Origin: an uncultured Eubacteriales bacterium
GTDB lineage: Bacteria > Bacillota > Clostridia > Oscillospirales > CAG-272
NCBI GenBank assembly: GCA_934462825.1
Contig: CAKSIP010000017.1
Location: 1-31,633 of the forward strand
Length of the DNA stretch: 31,633 nt
Direction: 5' to 3'
The notes under the pieces are model-generated. The model was not told the origin of the DNA. It did no database searches and saw only the letters and a list, made by a program, of their open reading frames with translations. A program made the translations under genes and the position numbers. Shown here piece by piece: positions 14,376 to 21,658 of the stretch. Within the stretch, counting starts at the first letter, position 1, and every line of letters starts with the position of its first letter.

Positions 14376-15605
14376 TTATCTTTTTTTAGGGCCGAACATT
14401 TCTTCCATCATTCTCATAAAGTCGTCATCGCCGAATTTATCGCTCTTGGGCGCCGCCTTCGGGGCTTCTGCGACCTTCGGCTCTTCCACGGGAGCGGATT
14501 TCACTTCCGTCACCGGGATGGTTCTTTCGGGCTGGACAGGCTCTGCCTTGGCAACCGGTGCTTCCGGTTTGGAGGCGGTTGTTGCGGCGGCTTTCGGAGC
14601 CGACGCGGGGGTAGTCTGCGCCGTTGCCTTAAATCCGATGTCGCCCGGTTTCTTTTCAAAGCCGGTGGCAATGATGGTGATCTTCATTTCATCCTCAAGC
14701 TCAGGATCGAAAGAAACGCCCCAAATTACGTTGGCGTCGGGAGATGCCTCGTTGGCGATCATGGTGGACGCGAGATCCACGTCCTCCAAGCCCACGTCGT
14801 TGGAAGCCGAAATGCTGATCAGAATGCCGCTTGCGCCCTTAATGGAGGTTTCGAGCAACGGGCTGGAAATGGCGGCCTTCGCTGCCAGCTCGGCCTTGTC
14901 CTTACCGGTAGCGCTGCCAACGCCCATATGCGCGTAGCCTGCTCCCTTCATAACCGAAGTTACGTCGGCAAAATCGAGGTTGATAAAGCCGGGAACATTG
15001 ATCAGATCCGAAATGCTTTGCACACCACGGCGAAGCACATCATCGGCAATTTCAAAAGCATTATTCAGCGTGATACGGGTATCCGAAATCTGTTTCAGTC
15101 TTTCATTCGGAATCACAACCAAGGAATCGACAAATTCGCTCAGCTCGGCAATGCCCGATTCGGCCTGGCGCATTCTGCGGATGCCTTCAAACGGGAAGGG
15201 CTTGGTGACAATACCGATCGTAAGAATGCCCATCTCATGTGCCACTCTTGCCACAACGGGAGCCGCTCCGGTACCCGTGCCGCCGCCCATACCGGCCGTG
15301 ACAAACACCATATCCGTCCCGGACAGAACATCTTTAATTTCCTCAATTGATTCCTCCGCTGCGCGCGCACCGATAGAAGGATCTGCGCCTGCGCCGAAAC
15401 CTTTCGTGATCTTTTCTCCAATCACAATCTGATTGGCCGCATCTGATTTGCGCAACACCTGTCTGTCCGTATTGATCGATACGAATTCAACGCCGCAGAT
15501 ATTGCTGGAAATCATACGGTTTACCGCATTGTTTCCGCCGCCACCGACGCCGATCACTTTAATGTTTACGCCGCTTTCCAATGTGTCGTCATGTTCAAAA
15601 ATCAT
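14376..15605 (-). CDS. ftsZ: cell division protein FtsZ
   Basis: The 409-residue protein is a tubulin-like GTPase. It begins MIFEHDDTLESGVNIKVIGV with the first nucleotide loop GGGGNNAV. The tubulin signature GGGTGTG lies at 107-113, and the T7 catalytic loop NLDFADV at 209-215. It polymerises at midcell to form the division ring. I chose the ATG at 15605, with AGGAGG 6 bases upstream, over a start at 15641. The C-terminal linker (about 316-390) is Ala/Pro/Lys-rich. The last residues, FMRMMEEMFGPKKR, do not show the usual (D/E)IPxFLR-type peptide that binds FtsA, SepF and others. ftsZ stands outside a division and cell-wall cluster here; its downstream neighbour is a hexosaminidase gene. Confidence 0.96.
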   Translation of the reverse strand: MIFEHDDTLESGVNIKVIGVGGGGNNAVNRMISSNICGVEFVSINTDRQVLRKSDAANQIVIGEKITKGFGAGADPSIGARAAEESIEEIKDVLSGTDMVFVTAGMGGGTGTGAAPVVARVAHEMGILTIGIVTKPFPFEGIRRMRQAESGIAELSEFVDSLVVIPNERLKQISDTRITLNNAFEIADDVLRRGVQSISDLINVPGFINLDFADVTSVMKGAGYAHMGVGSATGKDKAELAAKAAISSPLLETSIKGASGILISISASNDVGLEDVDLASTMIANEASPDANVIWGVSFDPELEDEMKITIIATGFEKKPGDIGFKATAQTTPASAPKAAATTASKPEAPVAKAEPVQPERTIPVTEVKSAPVEEPKVAEAPKAAPKSDKFGDDDFMRMMEEMFGPKKR

Positions 15606-15690
15606 TTTAATCCTCCTGCCATAGGCCGAAAATGCCGACAATTGCCATGCGTTCCGGCCCGGTGCTTATTATTTAACTATACATACTAAT

Positions 15691-15719
15691 ATCATAATAT
15701 ATTCGTAGCTATTTTGCAA
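15691..15719 (-). promoter_or_regulatory. promoter of ftsZ
   Basis: Minus strand TTGCAA at 15714-15719, 17-base spacer, TATGAT at 15691-15696. The leader is about 80 bases. Confidence 0.65.
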
Positions 15720-15831
15720 GTGTTTTTTTGCATTTTTTACAAATAATTTTTGTTTTTCCGTGTTCCTCTGCCGCAACGAGGCCTCGACAGGCGCTTTTTT
15801 GAAGCAACGCGCCCGAATTTACAGATACCTG

Positions 15832-15860
15832 TTTACAAATCCCGCGAAGAATGATACAAT
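15832..15860 (+). promoter_or_regulatory. promoter of mtaB operon
   Basis: TTTACA at 15832-15837, 17-base spacer, TACAAT at 15855-15860. Confidence 0.7.
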
Positions 15861-15929
15861 AAAAAAGAATGAAAATCATACGAGCATTTTGTTTGTTCGT
15901 TAAAATCCCAAAGAAAGGCGGATCTTTCC

Positions 15930-17273
15930 ATGCTTCAAGCCATGCCGTCGGTAGGCATCTACACTCTCGGCTGTAAAGTCAACCAATACGAAAGCGAAGC
16001 GATTGCGGAGGCGCTGACAGCTCACGGCTTTTCCCTGCGTCCGCATGAGCAGAAATGCGATATATATATTATCAACACTTGCACGGTCACAGCGGAAAGT
16101 GACCGCAAGGCCGGGCAATTCATCCGTCGCGCCATTACGCAAAACCCCAACGCCTACATCATTGTAACCGGCTGTCTGTCGCAAACCGATCCGCACAAGA
16201 TTGCCCAAATCAAAGGGGTGGATTTTGTCGGCGGAAACGACAAAAAAATGAATACGGTAGCGGCCGCACTGCGCTATGCGGAGAACCGTCAAAAGCGCGA
16301 AACACCGGAAATCTCCGTTTCCGCCCTTGACGAAGCTCCCTTTGAAGGCATGCAAATACAGCACTTTAACCGTACCCGTGCCTATGTAAAAATCGAGGAC
16401 GGCTGTGAAAATCACTGCACCTACTGCATTATCCCGGCGGCGCGGGGCAAAGTGCGTTCCAAACCGCCACAGGAGGTCATCCGGGAAGTGCAGGCGCTTG
16501 TGGCCAACGGATGCCGCGAGGTCGTACTGACCGGCATTGAAACGGCCTCCTACGGCAAGGATCTGAAGGATTGCCGCTTGGAGGATCTTTTGGCACAAGT
16601 AAATGCCCTTACGGGGGTGGAGCGCATCCGTCTCGGCTCTTTGGATCCGTCGTTAATCACCGAACGCTTTGTGGCAAAGCTCTCCTCGCTTTCCTCCCTG
16701 ATGCCGCATTTTCATCTGTCTTTGCAGAGCGGTTGTGATCGAACGCTGGCACGCATGAAACGAAAATACAACGCACGGATGGCCATGGAGGCCATGGAGC
16801 GCGTCCGTGCAGCCATGCCAGAGGTTTGTTTTACCACCGATGTCATTGTGGGCTTCCCCGGTGAAACCGAGGAGGATTTTGCCGAAACGGTCAGCTTCAT
16901 GAAAAAAGCCCGTTTTTTGAACGCGCACATTTTCCCGTATTCCCGCCGGGAAGGCACTCCGGCGGCCGTCATGCCCGATCAGGTTCCCGAAGCGGTCAAA
17001 TCGGAGCGTTCCGCCGCCCTGATAGCTGTACAAGCGGACATCCGTCGCGCTCTCCTTCGGGAGCAGGCGGCTCAAAAAAAGAAATATGACGTTCTTTTTG
17101 AAACCGAGTCCGATGGCTTTTTCGTCGGGCACACCCCGTCTTTTATCGAAGTTGCCGTAAAATCCCCCGTTTCTCTCCGCGGCGAGATTCGACGTGTACG
17201 TGCCGTCGCCGTGGAAAAGGATCGTCTGTTGTGCGAACTGCTACCCTCATCGGAACAAGAAAGGACGGAATAA
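15930..17273 (+). CDS. mtaB: tRNA threonylcarbamoyladenosine methylthiotransferase MtaB
   Basis: The 447-residue protein is a radical-SAM methylthiotransferase of the MtaB (YqeV) type. The N-terminal domain has the three cysteines of the auxiliary cluster: LGCKVNQYES (C15), INTCTV (C51) and TGCLSQ (C82). The radical-SAM cluster is GCENHCTYC (C159, C163, C166). The C-terminal part (about 380-447) is a TRAM-like RNA-binding domain. It converts t6A37 to ms2t6A37 in tRNAs that read ANN codons. The ATG at 15930 has AAAGGCGG about 8 bases upstream; ATG 15942 is a possible alternative. The PurL-like gene starts one base after its stop, so the two form an operon. Confidence 0.94.
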   Translation: MLQAMPSVGIYTLGCKVNQYESEAIAEALTAHGFSLRPHEQKCDIYIINTCTVTAESDRKAGQFIRRAITQNPNAYIIVTGCLSQTDPHKIAQIKGVDFVGGNDKKMNTVAAALRYAENRQKRETPEISVSALDEAPFEGMQIQHFNRTRAYVKIEDGCENHCTYCIIPAARGKVRSKPPQEVIREVQALVANGCREVVLTGIETASYGKDLKDCRLEDLLAQVNALTGVERIRLGSLDPSLITERFVAKLSSLSSLMPHFHLSLQSGCDRTLARMKRKYNARMAMEAMERVRAAMPEVCFTTDVIVGFPGETEEDFAETVSFMKKARFLNAHIFPYSRREGTPAAVMPDQVPEAVKSERSAALIAVQADIRRALLREQAAQKKKYDVLFETESDGFFVGHTPSFIEVAVKSPVSLRGEIRRVRAVAVEKDRLLCELLPSSEQERTE

Positions 17274-17274
17274 C

Positions 17275-18918
17275 ATGGAAGCCAAGGATTTTTCTTCTCT
17301 TTCCTACTCCCCAAACGAAGCGGAGCCGGCCATTGCTCCCTGTCCTTCGGCGGACGACGGCACATCGGCGTTATCCCCCGAACAGCAGCGTCTTCAGCGT
17401 CTGCGGCGTCTTGTCAACAAGTTTTTTGAAATCGGAACCGTCTCCTTGATTCGTGAATTTCAGATGGCTGGCCTATCGCTCCGTTTTCCCGCCGTATCGA
17501 CCTTGCAAACGTATTACAGAGACGTCCTACAACGTGTTCCCGTTTCCGAGGAGTTGGCCTTTGCCGCCGCTTTTGCCGCCGCCTGCGAAAAATCGCCCGC
17601 GTCCCTATTGCCGCAGGAGCTGTTGGTGCAAGACGCGGTCATAGCGGAATCCTATGCGGACGCCATGAAAAAATATGCCTTCCTCTCCCCCGACTATCAA
17701 ACGCCTTGCTCGATGGAGCGCCTTTTTGCTTTGGCCGGGGAGGCCGTGCGGTTGGAAGCCGCCCCTCTCTATTCCGACGACGCGGTTTCCGTGTTTTCGG
17801 CCGCCACCGATGACGCGGCTCTCGCCGATTGCTACGCCGGCGGCTTGACGCCTCTATCGGTGAACGCCGGTCAATGTATCGGAACGGGCGAGGAGACTCC
17901 TTTTCCCGACGTAAAGCAAAAATTCCCCATGACGGTAGCGATTCTTTCGCCCGGAGCGGCCGGCGCCGAGCCTTTGGGGGTTCTCTTAAGCAATGCCGCC
18001 TTACGCAAGCGGATTGTGAGCTATTCCTGCGCGCCGATTGACCAACTGCTTCCCTTTCTTATTCGAAGCCGCATCCCCGGCCTTTCCGTGGATCTGAGCC
18101 AATGTCCCCGTTTACACCCGTCGGCGCCCATGTCGGCGGAAGAATATCGCTTTCATCTTTTGCGCCGGACGTTTCTGACGTCGGAGGTCTTTGGCGGCAA
18201 CGTGCTGGCTGTCCTGATCGCCAACAAGCATCTGCCTTTTTTGCGCAAGCTATCCAGAGGGCACGGCTTTAACGTCTGCACGGCACTGCGCATCCAAAAG
18301 GAAGATTTGTTCACCATCGAAGAAAACGGCCGCCCCTGCCAAACGCTCCGGCTCTCACTGCTTCGGGCGCTGACCGCCTCCGGTCACCGCAGTATCGCCA
18401 TTCCCTCTCACACCTTGCCCGCGCCTGCGCTTTCGGTAGAAAAGCAGCCGGCCGAATGGCTGTTCGGGCACAGCGCTTCTCCGAAATATGCCTGTCTGTA
18501 TCGCGTTTCGGTCAATCCGTTTTCGGGTGCAGCGCCCTTTTACACCGCCCTTCAAGCCGTCACAGCGGCGGTAACGGCCGCGTTAAAGGACGGCTTTCAC
18601 GCAAAGAATGCCCGCCTATGCTTATCAATCCGCGCAGAGCTTCCGTCCGACACGCCTAAAAACATCGGCGCCTCGATGGCCACCGTGCTTGGCCTGTATC
18701 GCGCACAGACCGAGCTTTCCTTGTCGGATGAGCATTCCTCCCTCTCGATGGGAACGGCGGGAACGGAACCCGTTTTGACGGTTTCTCTCTGGAGCGCCGG
18801 ACGTCCCGATAAGGCGACGGCGATACAAGCCCAGGCGCTTGGCTTTACCGACGATCCCGCGACCGGATTGCCGGATTTTGCACAAATCCGCGTCTCTTTG
18901 TACCCTTCCATCTCTTAA
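17275..18918 (+). CDS. divergent PurL-like protein (FGAM-synthase-related), function unknown
   Basis: I do not recognise the 547-residue protein as a named family. Its C-terminal third, however, resembles part of the long clostridial PurL (phosphoribosylformylglycinamidine synthase): NPFSGAAPFYTALQAV is like the segment before the catalytic helix, VLGLYRAQTELSL like ALLGAxxAQ, and DEHSSLSMGT...EPVLTVSLWS sits where PurL has GGKDSMSGT...PPTLVSFAV. The GGKDS substrate motif is lost (SDEHSSLSM), so it is probably not an active FGAM synthase. The first 60 residues are charged and low in complexity and the middle is Ala/Leu-rich. The ATG at 17275 is one base after the mtaB stop, with AAGGA upstream; a frame open from 17194 overlaps mtaB. 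Its role next to a tRNA-modification gene is unknown. Confidence 0.7.
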   Translation: MEAKDFSSLSYSPNEAEPAIAPCPSADDGTSALSPEQQRLQRLRRLVNKFFEIGTVSLIREFQMAGLSLRFPAVSTLQTYYRDVLQRVPVSEELAFAAAFAAACEKSPASLLPQELLVQDAVIAESYADAMKKYAFLSPDYQTPCSMERLFALAGEAVRLEAAPLYSDDAVSVFSAATDDAALADCYAGGLTPLSVNAGQCIGTGEETPFPDVKQKFPMTVAILSPGAAGAEPLGVLLSNAALRKRIVSYSCAPIDQLLPFLIRSRIPGLSVDLSQCPRLHPSAPMSAEEYRFHLLRRTFLTSEVFGGNVLAVLIANKHLPFLRKLSRGHGFNVCTALRIQKEDLFTIEENGRPCQTLRLSLLRALTASGHRSIAIPSHTLPAPALSVEKQPAEWLFGHSASPKYACLYRVSVNPFSGAAPFYTALQAVTAAVTAALKDGFHAKNARLCLSIRAELPSDTPKNIGASMATVLGLYRAQTELSLSDEHSSLSMGTAGTEPVLTVSLWSAGRPDKATAIQAQALGFTDDPATGLPDFAQIRVSLYPSIS

Positions 18919-18995
18919 TTAAAAGGGCAAAAGCCATTCCGGCGGGAGAAAACCAAGGATTTTGGCGGAGAATGCAAAAAATATTTGAAAAACTC

Positions 18996-19024
18996 TTGCA
19001 ATTCCATTTTTTCTATGGTATAAT
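18996..19024 (+). promoter_or_regulatory. promoter of rpmB
   Basis: TTGCAA at 18996-19001, 17-base spacer, TATAAT at 19019-19024. Confidence 0.75.
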
Positions 19025-19096
19025 GAATGACGTTGTAAATTTATAAGTTGAATTTTACGATTCTACTGTGCGCCATCGCACAAGGAGGTGTCAGGC

Positions 19097-19285
19097 ATGG
19101 CAAAATGCGAAATTTGCGGAAAGGGCGTTGCTTTCGGACAGTCCGTCTCTCATTCTCACCGCAAAACCAACAGAGTTTGGAAGCCCAATGTTCGTAGAGT
19201 GAAGGCTGTTGTAAACGGCACTCCCAAAACGATACATGTTTGCTCTCGTTGCCTTCGTTCGGGCAAAATCAGTCGCGCGAACTGA
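19097..19285 (+). CDS. rpmB: 50S ribosomal protein L28, zinc-ribbon form
   Basis: The 62-residue protein has the L28 sequence: MAKCEICGKGVAFGQSVSHS, then RVWKPNVRRV and CSRCLRSGKI near the end. It holds two CxxC pairs (C4/C7 and the late CSRC), so it is the zinc-binding form, common in Clostridia. L28 binds 23S rRNA in the large subunit. The AAGGAGGTG site is 8 bases before the ATG at 19097; an in-frame GTG at 19088 is too close to that site. It is a single-gene unit with a consensus promoter and a terminator shared with the convergent peptidase gene. Confidence 0.97.
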   Translation: MAKCEICGKGVAFGQSVSHSHRKTNRVWKPNVRRVKAVVNGTPKTIHVCSRCLRSGKISRAN

Positions 19286-19312
19286 GTCATAGTGAAAAGG
19301 CATCCTACAGCA

Positions 19313-19377
19313 AAAAAATAAAACCGCGTTTCCGCGACCGACATCGGCCGCAACGGGATTCGCGGTTTTATTTTTTT
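19313..19377. terminator. bidirectional terminator between rpmB and the YgjP gene
   Basis: AATAAAACCGCG and CGCGGTTTTATT pair at the base; a CCG-GGG inner stem lies within. A runs before and T runs after fit both directions. Confidence 0.85.
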
Positions 19378-19398
19378 ATTTTCCAATTTTACAATGTT

Positions 19399-20121
19399 TC
19401 ATTCGACCGGTTCCGCATCCATTCGCTGCCGAATGGCTTTCCATGCGGGCATGTACCTATCCAGGATCTCGCAGAACTGCGGGCCATGATTTGGCACCTT
19501 GGTATGCGCCAGCTCATGAAGAATGACATAAGAAAGACACTCCGGCGGCTTTTGCGCCAAGCGAAGATTCAGCCAAATTTTCTTGGTGCGCGTATTGCAA
19601 GTTCCCCACCGTGTTTTCATATTTTTGATTTGCCACGCATCGGCATGGAGGCCGGTTTTTTCCTCCCAAAAAGGCAAAAGCTCCCGGATTTTCTCTTTCA
19701 GCAGGCCGCGGTACCATTCGCGGATCCGTTTTTCGCGTGTACTGCGATCCTCCTGCCCTGACAGCGGCAGAAACACCGAATGACCTATTTTTTCAATCTG
19801 CTTGCTCTTCCCCTCTCCCGGCTGCCCTGTCACCAGCGTGCAAGGTTCTCCAAACACCATGATTGTTTCGCCCGACACATACTGTCGTTCCTCCCGTACA
19901 AAGGTGGCACGCATTCTGTCCTGCTTGCTGCGGATCCAATCGGTCTTGGCGGACACAAAGGCGATCAGCTGCGCCTGCGGTACCGAAAAAGGAGCCGACA
20001 ACCGCACCTGACCGTCGGGCGGTTTTACGGAAAGATTGCAATTTTTCACGTTTTTTCGGACAATTTCCACGGATACGCCATTGACCTGCACATACGTGCT
20101 GTCCGCTTTTGTTTTTTTCAT
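19399..20121 (-). CDS. YgjP-like (DUF45) metallopeptidase-fold protein
   Basis: The 240-residue protein has the YgjP/DUF45 pattern: an N-terminal beta-rich part with KNCNLSVKPPDGQVRLSAP, a middle helix, then MKTRWGTCNTRTKKIWLN and the zinc motif HELAH at 202-206 with NHGPQF, whose His 212 is the third ligand. This is the gluzincin-like HExxH plan of the SprT/M48-related group. Members have been reported as UTP pyrophosphatase or as peptidases; which applies here is unknown. There is no signal or membrane segment. The promoter is at 20203-20231, and a 22-bp perfect palindrome lies in the leader. Confidence 0.87.
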   Translation of the reverse strand: MKKTKADSTYVQVNGVSVEIVRKNVKNCNLSVKPPDGQVRLSAPFSVPQAQLIAFVSAKTDWIRSKQDRMRATFVREERQYVSGETIMVFGEPCTLVTGQPGEGKSKQIEKIGHSVFLPLSGQEDRSTREKRIREWYRGLLKEKIRELLPFWEEKTGLHADAWQIKNMKTRWGTCNTRTKKIWLNLRLAQKPPECLSYVILHELAHTKVPNHGPQFCEILDRYMPAWKAIRQRMDAEPVE

Positions 20122-20160
20122 ATTTCACTCCGATTTTTCTCTGAATGGAAAGGGCGTCTC

Positions 20161-20182
20161 TTGGGAAAAGGCCTTTTCCCAA
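20161..20182. promoter_or_regulatory. 22-bp perfect palindrome in the YgjP gene leader
   Basis: TTGGGAAAAGG is followed directly by its exact complement with no spacer. It lies about 20 bases downstream of the -10 box at 20203-20208, where a repressor site is often found. A role as an operator is inference. Confidence 0.5.
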
Positions 20183-20202
20183 AGCCTTCAAGCGCATGCT
20201 TC

Positions 20203-20231
20203 ATTGTAACACATCCGCTCATGCCTGTCAA
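20203..20231 (-). promoter_or_regulatory. promoter of the YgjP gene
   Basis: Minus strand TTGACA at 20226-20231, 17-base spacer, TACAAT at 20203-20208. Confidence 0.75.
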
Positions 20232-20344
20232 GTCGCGCCGCCCTGCGGCCCTACCGTTTGAGATGCGAAAGGCAAAAATGCAAGTCAAAAACGCGTTCCC
20301 TGCAAAAAAGTGGGAGGATAATCTTATTTTTTGCAAAAAATCCA

Positions 20345-20373
20345 TTGAAAATCGAGAAAAACTATGTTATAAT
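20345..20373 (+). promoter_or_regulatory. promoter of hom
   Basis: TTGAAA at 20345-20350, 17-base spacer, TATAAT at 20368-20373. Confidence 0.8.
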
Positions 20374-20410
20374 ACACTATCTTTTTATTACGCTAAAGAA
20401 AGGAACCTCC

Positions 20411-21604
20411 ATGATTTATATCGCACTTCTCGGCTTCGGCACCGTAGGGAGCGGATGCGCCGAAGTTTTAACAGCCAATCAAGCAAAAATCGAAGCCTAT
20501 TTGGGCGATACCGTCCAATTAAAATACATTTTGGATTTAAGAGACTTTCCCGACAGCCCGTTTGCCGACCGCATTGTTCATGATTTTCAGACCATTCTCG
20601 CAGATCCCGACATCCGCGTGGTTGCGGAAATGATGGGTGGTTCCCACCCCGCCTACGATTTCACCAAAGCGCTCCTTATGGCGGGCAAAAGCGTTGTTAC
20701 CTCCAACAAAGAGGTGGTTTCCACCTTTGGGGCAGAGCTTTTGCAAACGGCGGCCGAGCACCATGCACGTTATCTGTTTGAAGCCAGCGTGGGTGGCGGT
20801 ATTCCGATCATTCGTCCTTTAATCAACGATCTTGCCGCCAATGAAATTCTTTCCATCGACGGTATTCTCAACGGCACCACCAACTTCATTTTGACAAAAA
20901 TGAAAAATGAGGGAACCGGCTTTGCCGAGGTTCTCGCGGAAGCACAGCGTCTCGGCTATGCCGAAGCCAACCCGTCGGCCGATGTAGACGGCATAGACGC
21001 CGCTCGCAAGATCACCATTCTGACGGCTCTTGCCTCCGGCAAGCTGTTGGATCCCTCTTGTGTCCCGACAACAGGCATTCGCCAAGTCACACCGGACGAC
21101 ATGAAAATAGCCGCCAAGCTTGGCTACACTATCAAGCTGATTGCACACTATTCGCAGCAAAACGGAAAGCTTTCCGTGTCGGTTGCCCCCAAATTCGTAT
21201 CTCATTCCTCCCCGCTTTCGTCCATTGATGACGTTTTCAACGGGATTCTTGTCCGCGGCGACATGCTAGGCGATTCCCTGTTCTACGGGCGCGGTGCCGG
21301 CAAGCTGCCCACCGCCAGCGCCGTTTGCGCCGACATTTTGGACGCCGCCGCGCACAGCGCCGCACAATCCCGCCGTCTGACGTGGTCGGCGGCTTCTTCG
21401 GAGGATCTGATCGACGACAGCACCCGTGCCAAGCGTCTTTGTGTGATTTTGAAAGCCGATTCTCCGCATCTTCATGCGCTTCCTTCGGAACATTCCGTGT
21501 CTTACAAGGGCCTTGAGGCGATACTGACCAAAGAGCCTGTAACGTCAAAGGATTTGCGCGCTTTCGGAGGCGATCTTTTGAAGGCTTACGAAATCAGCGA
21601 TTAG
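20411..21604 (+). CDS. hom: homoserine dehydrogenase, short form without a full ACT domain
   Basis: The 397-residue protein begins with the NAD(P) loop IALLGFGTVGSG and continues with VVTSNKEVV, FEASVGGGIPII, ILNGTTNFILTKM and the signature region EANPSADVDGIDAARKITILTALASG, which carries the catalytic Asp and Lys. It reduces aspartate semialdehyde to homoserine on the path to threonine, methionine and isoleucine. The start at 20411 has AGGAACCTCC just before it; a longer frame begins at 20258 inside the promoter. After about residue 335 only some 60 residues remain, with an abridged ACT-like pattern (RLCVILKADS ... VSYKGLEAIL), so threonine feedback is uncertain. gdhA follows 54 bases downstream without a terminator between, and the two may be cotranscribed. 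Confidence 0.93.
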   Translation: MIYIALLGFGTVGSGCAEVLTANQAKIEAYLGDTVQLKYILDLRDFPDSPFADRIVHDFQTILADPDIRVVAEMMGGSHPAYDFTKALLMAGKSVVTSNKEVVSTFGAELLQTAAEHHARYLFEASVGGGIPIIRPLINDLAANEILSIDGILNGTTNFILTKMKNEGTGFAEVLAEAQRLGYAEANPSADVDGIDAARKITILTALASGKLLDPSCVPTTGIRQVTPDDMKIAAKLGYTIKLIAHYSQQNGKLSVSVAPKFVSHSSPLSSIDDVFNGILVRGDMLGDSLFYGRGAGKLPTASAVCADILDAAAHSAAQSRRLTWSAASSEDLIDDSTRAKRLCVILKADSPHLHALPSEHSVSYKGLEAILTKEPVTSKDLRAFGGDLLKAYEISD

Positions 21605-21658
21605 GCCTCCCCGCTCTCCCTTTATAATGAAAATTTTAATTGGTTAGGAGATAATATT

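Noticed and set aside
14358..15350. A 330-codon plus-strand frame
   Set aside because: It is antisense to ftsZ with no coding features.
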